DNA of 64,000 nt from BRH-c25 sp012519325 (GTDB lineage Bacteria > Bacillota > Clostridia > Lutisporales > Lutisporaceae). Below, one piece after another: positions 26,217 to 35,020 of the stretch; the first letter of the stretch is position 1, and the number at the start of each line of letters is the position of its first letter. The translations under genes were made by a program, and so were the position numbers. A model generated the notes under the pieces. It was given only the letters and a program-made list of their open reading frames with translations. It was not told the origin of the DNA and made no database searches. The stretch is taken from contig JBMNHZ010000012.1 in assembly GCA_050950645.1 (NCBI GenBank), forward strand, positions 19,941 through 83,940, read 5' to 3'.

Positions 26217-26942
26217 ATGTTTTACAAATCTATAAATGAAAGAGTAGTGGATATAAAACTTAATAGAAATGAAAGAAATGCCTTAATAGAAGAGTACAAG
26301 CCTTTTATAGCTGCTACTGTTGAAAAGGCTACCGGCAGATATGTTTCTTACGGTCATGATGAGGAGCTTAGTATAGGGCTCATGGCTTTTGACGAAGCTA
26401 TAATCAACTATGACCAGGAAAAAGGAAACTTTTTAAGCTTTGCCCGGAATGTAATACGGAAAAGGCTGATTGATTATTACAGAAAGGAAAAGAAGCATCA
26501 GGCAGTTATATATATCAGTGAGTATACTACGGAAGAGGCTGACGGGGAAGAAGTATTCGAATGCGTTGTAACGGCTTCCGAAGCCCAGGATAAATATTAC
26601 CGTGAGGAGATAAATCAGCTCAGGAAGCAGGAGCTTGTGCAGCTGAAGGAAGAACTTCAAAACTGGGGACTTAGTTTTTCGGATGTGGCAAAAAGCTCCC
26701 CGAAACAAGGCGGCACAAAGAGTTCATATCTGGATATAGTTAAATATATAGTCGACAGGCCTGAGCTTGTGGCAAAAATAAAAGAAAAAAAATATCTTCC
26801 GATAGCGGATATTCAAGAAGGGCTAAAACTACCCCGAAAAACTATAGAACGCTCACGAAATTATGTATTAGCAGCGATAATAATATTGACAGGAGATTAT
26901 TATTGCATAAGGGAGTTCATAGACTGGGGGTGGAAAAAGTGA
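26217..26942 (+). CDS. sigI: RNA polymerase sigma factor SigI
   Basis: A 241-residue group IV-like sigma factor of the SigI family. The region 2-like part is HDEELSIGLMAFDEAIINYDQEKG and continues into FLSFARNVIRKRLIDYYRKEKKH. The C-terminal SigI-specific region ends RKTIERSRNYVLAAIIILTGDYY. The start is ATG 26217 after CGAGG. In cellulolytic clostridia, SigI/RsgI pairs sense extracellular polysaccharide; in bacilli they respond to heat and wall stress. The stop overlaps rsgI. Confidence 0.93.
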   Translation: MFYKSINERVVDIKLNRNERNALIEEYKPFIAATVEKATGRYVSYGHDEELSIGLMAFDEAIINYDQEKGNFLSFARNVIRKRLIDYYRKEKKHQAVIYISEYTTEEADGEEVFECVVTASEAQDKYYREEINQLRKQELVQLKEELQNWGLSFSDVAKSSPKQGGTKSSYLDIVKYIVDRPELVAKIKEKKYLPIADIQEGLKLPRKTIERSRNYVLAAIIILTGDYYCIREFIDWGWKK

Positions 26943-28228
26943 AGGCAATAATAGCTGAAATAGATAAAAAACATATGATAGTAATAACCGATAAGGGAGA
27001 CTTTATTAAAGTCAAGAGACGGATGTCGGCTGCAGTAGGAGATGAAATAGAGCTCAAGCAGAACAAGATATATCCGATAAGCAAGCGTCTGGCAGGATTG
27101 GCTGCCTGCTTCCTGGCATGCGTATTCCTGTCAACAGGAGTATATGCATACTACACCCCATACAGCTATGTAAGCGTAGATATTAACCCCAGTTTGTCCC
27201 TGTCCCTGAACAGGTTTGAAAGGGTAATATCAGTGAACCCGCTGACAGAAGACGCTGTTGATTTGATTAAAGATACAAAAAGCTTGAAGAATAGTGATAT
27301 TGATACGGCGTTGTCCGAGATTATAAAGACTGCTTCCGAAAAGGGCTATATAGATGAAGAGCCGGAAGAAGAAATCGTTGTTGTTGTTTCCGCAAAGAAT
27401 CCAAAGCAGGAGAAGAAGCTTGAAGAAGCGGTTGTAAAGGCTGCTGCCAAGGAGTTGTCCAAGATTGATAAACCCAACAAGATTACGGTTGAGAAGACTA
27501 ATGTAGAGAATTATAAGACTGCTGTTTCCCAGAAAATTTCTCCGGGGAGAAAAGTGCTTGGAGACAACCTGAAAAAGATAATGCCGGAGATTAAGGATGA
27601 AGATTTGAAAGAAATGCCCGTTAAGGAAGTCGTAAAGCTTATAAATGAAAAGAGGAAGGCCGAAAAGGAAGCTGAAAAGGAGGCCGAAAAGGCAAAAAAA
27701 GCGGCTGAAAAGGCTGCTGAGAAGGCAGAAAAGGAAAAAGGCAAAGACAGAAGTAGAGATAACGGCGATAGCGAAGAACGCAAACAAAATATCCGGGATA
27801 AAGACAAGAAGGACAGCAGGGAGCAGGAAATGACCGACAGGAATAAAAGAGATTCTCATAAAGACAGAAATGATGATAGGGAAAAAGTCGATGACAAGAA
27901 GGACGACAAGGAAGATAAGGACAAAGACAACAAAAACAGCAGAAATGATAAGAATAGCAAAAGTCAAAATAATAAAAGCAACAACAATAATGACCAAAAG
28001 AATGATAGAAATGACAAGAACAGCAAGAACGATAAGAACGATAAGAACGATAAGAACGATAAGAACAATAAGAACGATAAGAACGATAAGAACGATAAGA
28101 ACGACAAGAACGACAAGAACGATAAGAACGACAGAAACGACAAGAATAACATAAACAACAGGAGTAAAAATAATGACAATTCTCAATGGAAAGTTAATAA
28201 TTACAGAAATGACGGCAGAGGCAGATAA
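26939..28228 (+). CDS. rsgI: RsgI-type anti-sigma-I factor with disordered charged tail
   Basis: 429 residues from the GTG at 26939, which overlaps the sigI stop; other in-frame starts lie upstream, but this one gives the family-typical MKAIIAEI beginning. Cytoplasmic RsgI_N domain (about 1-48), one membrane helix (about 51-71), then the extracellular domain with SVDINPSL. The Asn83-Pro84 bond there matches the site where RsgI proteins cleave themselves. From about residue 235 the protein is coiled-coil-like Lys/Glu/Ala. From about residue 265 it is a disordered Lys/Asp/Asn tail ending in KND repeats. No carbohydrate-binding or glycosidase domain is present, so its signal is not obviously polysaccharide. 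Confidence 0.88.
   Translation: MKAIIAEIDKKHMIVITDKGDFIKVKRRMSAAVGDEIELKQNKIYPISKRLAGLAACFLACVFLSTGVYAYYTPYSYVSVDINPSLSLSLNRFERVISVNPLTEDAVDLIKDTKSLKNSDIDTALSEIIKTASEKGYIDEEPEEEIVVVVSAKNPKQEKKLEEAVVKAAAKELSKIDKPNKITVEKTNVENYKTAVSQKISPGRKVLGDNLKKIMPEIKDEDLKEMPVKEVVKLINEKRKAEKEAEKEAEKAKKAAEKAAEKAEKEKGKDRSRDNGDSEERKQNIRDKDKKDSREQEMTDRNKRDSHKDRNDDREKVDDKKDDKEDKDKDNKNSRNDKNSKSQNNKSNNNNDQKNDRNDKNSKNDKNDKNDKNDKNNKNDKNDKNDKNDKNDKNDKNDRNDKNNINNRSKNNDNSQWKVNNYRNDGRGR
28025..28150 (+). repeat. In-frame 9-bp tandem repeat in rsgI
   Basis: About 13 to 14 units of AAGAACGAT with T/C and G/A variants, encoding Lys-Asn-Asp. It is a slippage-prone minisatellite, so tail length is likely to vary between strains. 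Confidence 0.9.
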
Positions 28229-28230
28229 AT

Positions 28231-28256
28231 AAAAGGGTGAAAGCCCTTTTATTTTT
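28231..28256 (+). terminator. Rho-independent terminator after rsgI
   Basis: AAAAGGG at 28231-28237 pairs with CCCTTTT at 28244-28250, followed by ATTTTTT. It ends sigI-rsgI. Confidence 0.85.
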
Positions 28257-28375
28257 TACCGTATAGGAAATTATATTTTCTATGTGAGACGTATTTTTAA
28301 TTGCTTTATTGTAATCTGCCTGTTAATATTGTAAGATAAATTAGAGCAATTCTCCAGAATTTGATTTGTATGATG

Positions 28376-28407
28376 GGAAGGGGTATTTTGCCTCTTCCTT
28401 TATTTTT
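28376..28407 (+). terminator. Second terminator-like hairpin
   Basis: GGAAGGGG at 28376-28383 pairs with CCTCTTCC at 28391-28398 (one G-T pair), then TTTATTTTT. No gene ends just before it. It could terminate read-through or a short transcript from 28257-28375. Confidence 0.5.
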
Positions 28408-28474
28408 GCCAATTATTTTGCTAATGAAAATTATACTCTAAGTATTAGATGACTGAAAGAAAGAGTGTATTACT

Positions 28475-29004
28475 TTGAAGTTTAAGGAAGAGACGAAAAA
28501 ATAGATATACTCGTGGATAAAAACGATTGTTTTTGCAATAGTACTTGCGGTAATTTTCAGGACATACATATTCAGAACAGCTTATGCAATGAGCGTATCA
28601 ATGGAGCCTACGCTGTATGAAGGGCAGATACTAATTGTATCAAGGATAAACTATTTGGTAGGAGAGCCTGAAAGAGGAGATATTGTAGTAATAGACAGCA
28701 AACAGGATAAGCTGGAGCATCACAATCTTATAAAGAGAATAGCGGGCTTACCGGGTGAAACAATTGAGATTAAAGACAGCAGCGTGTACATAGATGGACA
28801 GTTGTTAGAGCCTGATTTTGCACAATCTCCCACACCTGGTTTTGGATTTGAAAGACAACCATCCCTGAAGGCAAGTATATGGTAATGGGCGACAACAGGG
28901 GGAACAGCAGGGTTAAGTCAGTTGGGTTTATTGAGAAAGAATACCTTATGGGTAAGGCTGTATTCAGGTTATGGCCGCTGAAAGAAATGGGAAAACTGAA
29001 ATAG
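28475..29004 (+). pseudogene. lepB: Signal peptidase I, nonsense plus frameshift
   Basis: A type I signal peptidase of about 176 residues if repaired. An N-terminal membrane helix (WIKTIVFAIVLAVIF) is followed by the Ser motif SMEPTL, the Lys motif IKRIAGLPGE, and after the break MGDNRGNSRVKSVGFI. Two lesions are visible. A TAG at 28502 lies at codon 10, just before the membrane helix. One A is missing at 28851-28853, which turns FEKTTIPEGKY out of frame. An internal ATG at 28589 would lack the anchor. A homopolymer A deletion is a common sequencing error, but the TAG is not explained that way. It may be dispensable if other signal peptidases exist. Confidence 0.8.
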
Positions 29005-29012
29005 GTTATACT

Positions 29013-29035
29013 GCCCGGCAATAAGCCGGGTTTTT
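29013..29035 (+). terminator. Rho-independent terminator after lepB
   Basis: CCCGGC at 29013-29018 pairs with GCCGGG at 29025-29030, followed by TTTTT. Confidence 0.9.
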
Positions 29036-29069
29036 CGTTTGCATGCGACATAGAAGAAGAATGGGACAT

Positions 29070-29256
29070 AATGCGTTTGTGAAGAACTCCGACTGTAGGG
29101 GAAGTATGTTCTCCTCACCTTCCAAAGCCAACAAAATCACTGGCGCGGGTCCCATCTCTGTGGGTCCGTCTGGTTATTTTGCCTGGAGGTATTCCCGTTC
29201 CGAGGTCGGGTGGAAGGTTTCCTCGAAGATATCTTCCCCACGTCGGTATTTGCATT
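29070..29256 (+). ncRNA. Candidate structured RNA upstream of sbcD
   Basis: No plausible gene occupies the 402 bp between lepB and sbcD. A nested series of helices can be drawn: AATGC/GCATT (29070, 29252), CCGAC/GTCGG (29089, 29242), GGGGAAG/CTTCCCC (29098, 29233), ACCTTCCA/TGGAAGGT (29117, 29211) and CAAAAT/ATTTTG (29132, 29176). Apical hairpins CCCAT/GTGGG and CCCG/CGGG complete it. A 12/14-base internal loop interrupts the rod. The region is more GC-rich than other intergenic DNA here. The rod with a central bubble recalls 6S RNA, but I cannot confirm that, and the strand is assumed. Confidence 0.5.
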
Positions 29257-29406
29257 TCCTTTATATACAAGCCTATTGCTCTGTGAGTATGACTGCAAGC
29301 TAAATGTTGCATTATTCTGCTTTTATACAGTAGCTTTGATTCCCTATTTTACAATTATCTGATAGAATTAAATAAATGGTATTAATTAGATGAGAGGTGG
29401 GACACC

Positions 29407-30639
29407 ATGCGCATACTTCACACTTCAGACTGGCACTTAGGCAAGACTCTCGATAACATAAACAGGATAGAAGAACAAAAGCAGTTCATAGATGAGCTCT
29501 GCGAAATTGCAGAAAGTGAATCGGCAGACTTGGTGCTTGTGGCCGGGGATATTTTTGATACATATAACCCATCTTCCGCTGCTGAGGAGCTGTTTTATGA
29601 TGCAGTTGACAGGCTGAATGCCAAAGGCAGGCGGGCTGTTGTCGTAATAGCAGGAAACCACGACAGCCCTGACAGGCTCTGCGCAGCCAGCCCTCTGGCA
29701 TACAAAAACGGTATTGTCCTGTTGGGATATCCCGGAAGTGATGCCGGAATATTTAAGAACAGCTCCATACTGCAGGCAGGCCCGGGATGGCTGGAGATAA
29801 AGCCCGGCAGTTCAGAGCACAGTGCAGTTATAATTGCACTGCCTTATCCTTCCGAGTCAAGGCTGGAACAGCTCATATCGGCAGATTCCAGTGAAGATAA
29901 GCTTCAGGAGGCCTATTCCGAAAAGATATGTGAGCTGCTGCATAATTTGAGCAAGAACTTCAGAGAGGATACCGTAAACCTCATAGTCAGCCATTTGTAT
30001 CTCAGGGACGGAAGGACTTCGGACTCCGAAAGGCAGCTTGGAGGTGCTTTGGTCGTAGACCCTTGCCGGCTTCCTGACAATGCGCATTTTATTGCCTTGG
30101 GGCATCTTCACAGGCCCCAGAGGGTAAAAAGCGCACCGTCACCGACATATTATTCCGGTTCGCCCCTTGCATACAGCTTTTCGGAGACAGACTACAGCAA
30201 GGTGGTATACATAGTGGATGCAGTACCCGGAAGAGAGTCTGAAATAAGGGAAGTATACCTGAAATCAGGAAAGCCTCTGAAGCAGTGGAAAGCCAGGAAC
30301 GGAATAATGGAGGCACTGGGCTGGTGCGAGGAAGGAAAGGATTTGAATGCATGGATAGACCTGGAGATATATACCGACAGGGCTCTTACCCTGGAGGAGC
30401 AGAAGCTGCTCAGGGAGCTTAACCCTGGGATTATTAACATAAGACCTGTAATAACCGATGAAAAGGAAAGCATAATAAGCTTTGAAAACAGGGAAGGGAA
30501 AAAGATAGAGGAGCTGTTCAAGGACTATTACAGATACAAAACCGGTATGGAAGCAGCCGAAGAAATGCTGGAAACCTTTCTTGAGGTTATAAACGAAATA
30601 CAGCCGGGAGGTGAGGAAAATGAGGCCCAGGTATCTTGA
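29407..30639 (+). CDS. sbcD: Exonuclease SbcCD subunit D
   Basis: A 410-residue Mre11-family nuclease. The phosphoesterase motifs are in order: HTSDWHLGK, VAGDIFD, VVIAGNHDSPDR, SHLYL, GHLHRPQ. The N-terminal 260 residues form the nuclease and the remainder is the capping/dimer region. The start is ATG 29407 after GAGGTGGG. With SbcC it opens hairpins and protein-blocked ends. It overlaps sbcC by 20 bases. Confidence 0.95.
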   Translation: MRILHTSDWHLGKTLDNINRIEEQKQFIDELCEIAESESADLVLVAGDIFDTYNPSSAAEELFYDAVDRLNAKGRRAVVVIAGNHDSPDRLCAASPLAYKNGIVLLGYPGSDAGIFKNSSILQAGPGWLEIKPGSSEHSAVIIALPYPSESRLEQLISADSSEDKLQEAYSEKICELLHNLSKNFREDTVNLIVSHLYLRDGRTSDSERQLGGALVVDPCRLPDNAHFIALGHLHRPQRVKSAPSPTYYSGSPLAYSFSETDYSKVVYIVDAVPGRESEIREVYLKSGKPLKQWKARNGIMEALGWCEEGKDLNAWIDLEIYTDRALTLEEQKLLRELNPGIINIRPVITDEKESIISFENREGKKIEELFKDYYRYKTGMEAAEEMLETFLEVINEIQPGGEENEAQVS

Positions 30640-33600
30640 ATTAGAGGGACTGCAGAGCTTTAAGGAGTTTCAGTCTATAGATTTTGACCGACTTGGGGAG
30701 ACAGGCCTTTTTGGGATATTCGGGCCTACCGGCAGCGGAAAGTCAACCATATTGGATGCTCTGACCCTGGCTTTGTACGGAAATGTCCAAAGAGCGAACA
30801 GAGGTACTCAGGGCATAATAAACATGCATTCTACAAGTGTTAGGGTATCATTTACCTTTGATCTGGTAAAATCAAAGGAGAGAAAGACATACAGGGTTGA
30901 AAGAGTGTACAGGAGAAGGAAGGGCTCGGAGAACTCTATAGAATCAAAGGTTGCGCGACTGATAGAGTTGAATCCCTCAGGGGATGTGGTTATTGCCGAT
31001 AAGCCGGGAGAAGTCAATGAGGCTGTTGTAGAACTTATAGGCCTGCAGTTTGAAGACTTCACACGCTCCGTAGTGCTTCCTCAAAATAAATTTCAGGAGT
31101 TCCTCCTATCTCAAAAGAGTGACAAGACAAAAATGCTGGAACGAATATTCTACCTTGAAGAGTACGGGAGAGAGCTTACGGAAAAAGTCAACAGGAGGCT
31201 GGGAAGAATAAGAACTATGCTTTCGGGGGTTGAGAGGGCATTAGCGGTACTGGGGGATATCTCGGAAGCTTCATTAAAGGATGCGGAAACCAATTTAAAA
31301 ATTGCGGAAGAATACAAGAAAAGTACGGCTGAAGCTTTAAAGGCCTCAGAAGCTGAACATGACAATGCAAAAGAGATTTGGGAGCTTTCTGCGGAACTTC
31401 GGGAAGCGGTAGACAAACAGGAAGAACTGCTTGCCAGGAAGGGTGCTGTAGATTTAATGAGGATCAGCTGCAAAAGAGCAGCAGCGGCTCAAAGCCTTAT
31501 GGACAGAATCATCGAGCGTAAGAAAACCGAGGAGGAGTTGAAAAGTACGGAAGAAGAGCTGGAAAAGCTGGACTCCGGTCTTCACCAATTGGAGGAGCAG
31601 CTTAAGCAGGGCCAGGAAGAGCTTGAAAAAGCAACTGCATCCAGGAAGGACAGGATACCTGTTCTTGTAGAGCATAGGACCAAGCTTGAAAAGGCCCTTA
31701 AAACAAAAGGCGAGCTGGAGGGAATGGAAGAGGTGCTAAGGAAGCTCAGGGACGAGCATGTGATACTGAAGAAGAAGGTTGATTATTGGAATGATACCAT
31801 ATCAAATCATAAGAAAAGCCTTGAAGAGCTTCTGAAAGAGGAGGCCGATAAGAAGTCCCGTACTGAGGCTCTTAAGATTGAGACAGGCTTCAGGGATAAG
31901 ATAACCAAGGGAGCTGCTCTTGAGGAAGATTTGGAGCGTTTCCAAAAGGAAATGGAGAAGCAGAAGACCAGGTTTGAAGAGCTTTTGGATATTACCCGCC
32001 GGCAGGAGCAGGAGCTTGAGGCATTAGGAAAAGCAGGAATTGAGCTGCTCAGTGATAAGGAATCGGTGCAAGCTTCCTATGAACAGCATAAAAGAAGCAA
32101 GAAGTGGGACAGGAACGACATACTTAAGGAGGAAACAATATACTACAGCATAAGATCGATTATTGACACACTGAAGCTAAAACAAAGGGATCTTGAGCAA
32201 TTGAAGCTGAAGATGTCTGAATATGACAAGGAGATTGAGGCCATAACTGTAAAGCTTGACAGTCTGTCCGAAGAAAAGGAGAAGAAGCTTTCGGAACTGG
32301 AAAGAAACAGGCTCCGCCTTGAAGAAAAAAAGAAGGAGCAGGAAGGATATACTGCCTTCTTATTGGCCCAGAATCTTAAGGACAATGAGCCTTGCCCCGT
32401 ATGCGGGGCTACAACGCATCCCCATCCTGCCGTTTATCCGGGAAATGAACATGGGGAAACTGCAGAGGAAGTAAAAGAGCTTCAAACCATGATCAATAAG
32501 CTTGATACGGAATTCAGGGCATTGGAAAATGAAAGCATAAAGCTAGAGGAGCAGCATAATAATCTGAAAAGGCAGAAGGAAGCGCTGATGTCGGATATAA
32601 GGAGCAGGCAGGAGGAGCAGGATGAATTGTCAGACAGGCTTCCTGAGGATTACAGGGGATTGCCTGTTCCCATGATAGAAGATGCCCTCAATAAAGTTTA
32701 CGAAAAAAAGAATGAGAAACTCAAGGCTATTGAGGATTGGGAGAAAAGGCTGGCGGATCTGGAAGAGAAGCAGAGGAAGGCAGAAGAAGAGTATAATAAA
32801 TATCAGGTGGAAAGCAGCGGGAAGCTCTCCCGGCTTGAAGCCAACAGAAAGTACCTGAAGGAGCTGCAGAAAGCTTTCATAGAAGCCGGGGAGGCATATG
32901 ACGAAAAGAAAAATGCTTATGATTCTGCTGTGAAAGCCACAGGAATAAGCAGTATGAGAGATGAGCTTCGGAAGATGCAAGAGAAAGACAGGGAGATAGA
33001 TGTAGCATATAAGGAGCTGCAAGTAATTGAACGTAATATTTCTGAACTGAGAAAGAAAATTGAAAAAGCGGAAGAAGCAAGGAAGCTTGATATGGAGAAG
33101 CTTTCCGAGAATACGGCTGAGGGCAGAGGCTTCAAATATCAGAAGGAAGCGAAGGAAAAAGAAATATATGCCCTAATCGGGGATAATGATATTAATAAAG
33201 AGATATCCAAAACAGAAGAAGAAATATCTGCTCTGGAAAGAGGGGAACAAAAAGCACGGCAATACGTCAATATAATAAGAGAAAGGTATGAAAAGTCTGT
33301 CAAGGATAAGAAGGTCCTGGAGAAGCAGAGTGAGATGTACCGGAAGAAGCTGTCGGATGAAGGAATTAGGCTGGAGAAAGAGCTTTCGGATAAAGGATTT
33401 GCTAATACGGATGAAGTTGAGAAGGCTTTTATGACAAAGGATGAGCTTGAAAAGCAGGAAAAAGCCGTAAAAGAATATGAAGAAGCAGAAAGCAGTATAA
33501 CTGCGCACAGGGTGCTGGTAGAAAAGAAACTGTCGGGTAGGAGTATAACAGAAGAACAATGGCATGAAATTAACCGCAGGTATGAGGAGCTTAAGGCAGA

Positions 33601-34225
33601 AAAGGAGAACAGCATTGCAAAGCACGAAAGCGCAAAAAACAGACTTGAAACAATCAAGTCCAATTATGAGAAATGGATTTTACTGAACAGGGAGCTGCAG
33701 GAGTACTCAAGAAAAAAGGAACATCTTGAATTGATAAAGAACCTGCTTAAAGGTAACAGTTTCATCGAGTACATATCGGAGGAACGGTTAAGATACATTG
33801 CCAGGGAGGCCTCTGAGACCCTGGGTATTTTGACCAGGCACAAATACGGATTGGAGTTGGATATAGAGAACGGTTTTGTCATCCGTGACGATGCCAACGG
33901 CGGCATGCGAAGGCTGGTTACAACCCTGTCGGGAGGAGAAACCTTCCTGACCTCCCTTGCACTTGCCCTTGCTCTATCCTCTCAGATACAGCTTAAAGGG
34001 CAGAGCCCTCTTGAGTTCTTTTTCCTTGACGAGGGCTTTGGGACATTGGACAGCAGCCTTCTGGATACTGTTATAGATGCGCTGGAAAGGTTAAGCACCA
34101 AGGAAAGGGTCATAGGGCTGATAAGCCATGTACCCGAATTGAGAAGCAGGATCACAAGGCGCCTTGTGGTGGAGGCACCTGTAGTTAACGGCTCAGGAAG
34201 CAGAGTTTTTATGGAAAAGGCATAG
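30620..34225 (+). CDS. sbcC: Exonuclease SbcCD subunit C
   Basis: A 1201-residue Rad50-like ATPase. Walker A is FGPTGSGKSTILDA near residue 36. Two long coiled coils flank the zinc hook CPVCGATTHPHP near residue 590. The C-terminal signature LSGGETF, then FFLDEGFGTLD (Walker B) and ISHVPEL, close the ABC head. The start is the ATG at 30620, seven bases after GGAGGT. It forms the DNA end-processing complex with SbcD. Confidence 0.95.
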   Translation: MRPRYLELEGLQSFKEFQSIDFDRLGETGLFGIFGPTGSGKSTILDALTLALYGNVQRANRGTQGIINMHSTSVRVSFTFDLVKSKERKTYRVERVYRRRKGSENSIESKVARLIELNPSGDVVIADKPGEVNEAVVELIGLQFEDFTRSVVLPQNKFQEFLLSQKSDKTKMLERIFYLEEYGRELTEKVNRRLGRIRTMLSGVERALAVLGDISEASLKDAETNLKIAEEYKKSTAEALKASEAEHDNAKEIWELSAELREAVDKQEELLARKGAVDLMRISCKRAAAAQSLMDRIIERKKTEEELKSTEEELEKLDSGLHQLEEQLKQGQEELEKATASRKDRIPVLVEHRTKLEKALKTKGELEGMEEVLRKLRDEHVILKKKVDYWNDTISNHKKSLEELLKEEADKKSRTEALKIETGFRDKITKGAALEEDLERFQKEMEKQKTRFEELLDITRRQEQELEALGKAGIELLSDKESVQASYEQHKRSKKWDRNDILKEETIYYSIRSIIDTLKLKQRDLEQLKLKMSEYDKEIEAITVKLDSLSEEKEKKLSELERNRLRLEEKKKEQEGYTAFLLAQNLKDNEPCPVCGATTHPHPAVYPGNEHGETAEEVKELQTMINKLDTEFRALENESIKLEEQHNNLKRQKEALMSDIRSRQEEQDELSDRLPEDYRGLPVPMIEDALNKVYEKKNEKLKAIEDWEKRLADLEEKQRKAEEEYNKYQVESSGKLSRLEANRKYLKELQKAFIEAGEAYDEKKNAYDSAVKATGISSMRDELRKMQEKDREIDVAYKELQVIERNISELRKKIEKAEEARKLDMEKLSENTAEGRGFKYQKEAKEKEIYALIGDNDINKEISKTEEEISALERGEQKARQYVNIIRERYEKSVKDKKVLEKQSEMYRKKLSDEGIRLEKELSDKGFANTDEVEKAFMTKDELEKQEKAVKEYEEAESSITAHRVLVEKKLSGRSITEEQWHEINRRYEELKAEKENSIAKHESAKNRLETIKSNYEKWILLNRELQEYSRKKEHLELIKNLLKGNSFIEYISEERLRYIAREASETLGILTRHKYGLELDIENGFVIRDDANGGMRRLVTTLSGGETFLTSLALALALSSQIQLKGQSPLEFFFLDEGFGTLDSSLLDTVIDALERLSTKERVIGLISHVPELRSRITRRLVVEAPVVNGSGSRVFMEKA

Positions 34226-34247
34226 AAAAAATATTAAAGGGGGTTAA

Positions 34248-34991
34248 ATGATGAATCAGGATAACAGGAAAAATGTTGTTTTTGCTCTGGTGGCTCTTAT
34301 CTTATCGGCAGGACTGATAATTTCAACCTATATAGCTACAAATGGTATTGTGGAGATAAAGGGCAACAGAACCATAACAGTTACCGGTTCGGCAAAGCAG
34401 CAAATAAGTTCGGATCTTATAGAATGGACAGGGAGCTTTTCCTGCCAGTCCAAGCTTATGCCCGAGGCATACGCCAAGCTTAAGGCGGATTCGGAGAAGG
34501 TAAGGGAATATTTAAAAGGAAAAGGCATCAGTGAAGAGGATATGGTGTTCTCATCCATAGATACAAATCCCATATACGAAGTTAACTACAACGGGCAGTA
34601 TACCAACAACATTATAGCTTACAGACTGTACCAGCGGGTGCAAATAAGCTCCACGGACGTTGACAAGCTTAGCCGGATAGCAAGAGAAGCAACGGAGCTT
34701 ATTAACGAGGGTATAGAGTTTCAATCCTATCCTCCCCAGTACTACTATACAAAAATTGCAGACTTAAAGGTCAGCATGCTTGGAGAGGCAACAAAAGATG
34801 CAAAAAACAGGGCTGAGCAGATATCTCAAAACACGGGCAGCAGCATCGGCGCATTAAAATCAGCAAAAATGGGCGTGTTCCAGATCACACCCCTATACTC
34901 AACAGAAGTATCGGATTATGGAATAAACGATACATCCTCATTGGAAAAAGAAATAACGGCAGTAGTAACCTGTACTTTTGAGATAAAATAA
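34248..34991 (+). CDS. SIMPL-domain (DUF541) protein
   Basis: 247 residues with an N-terminal membrane anchor (about residues 10-31) and an extracytoplasmic SIMPL domain. The domain begins GNRTITVTGSAKQQISSDLIEW and carries IEFQSYPPQYYYTKIADLKVSMLGEATKDAKNRA-like helices. Family function is poorly defined; members have been linked to stress tolerance and signalling. AGGGGG precedes tandem ATG codons at 34248/34251. It follows sbcC closely, but a functional link is not evident. Confidence 0.82.
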   Translation: MMNQDNRKNVVFALVALILSAGLIISTYIATNGIVEIKGNRTITVTGSAKQQISSDLIEWTGSFSCQSKLMPEAYAKLKADSEKVREYLKGKGISEEDMVFSSIDTNPIYEVNYNGQYTNNIIAYRLYQRVQISSTDVDKLSRIAREATELINEGIEFQSYPPQYYYTKIADLKVSMLGEATKDAKNRAEQISQNTGSSIGALKSAKMGVFQITPLYSTEVSDYGINDTSSLEKEITAVVTCTFEIK

Positions 34992-35020
34992 GCGGTAAAT
35001 TTATTGAGAGGGGTAGTTTA

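Noticed and set aside
28025..28150. Regular short repeats that could suggest a CRISPR array
   Set aside because: The units are contiguous 9-mers without spacers, in frame within rsgI.
27230..28186. Long minus-strand reading frame opposite rsgI, and a plus-strand Thr/Arg repeat frame
   Set aside because: Both come from the AAGAACGAT repeats and Lys-rich codons read in other frames. They encode only Val/Ile/Leu or Thr/Ile/Arg runs, and rsgI clearly is the gene.
29043..29303. Short open frames on both strands between lepB and sbcD
   Set aside because: No ribosome sites, no family features; the base pairing explains the composition better.
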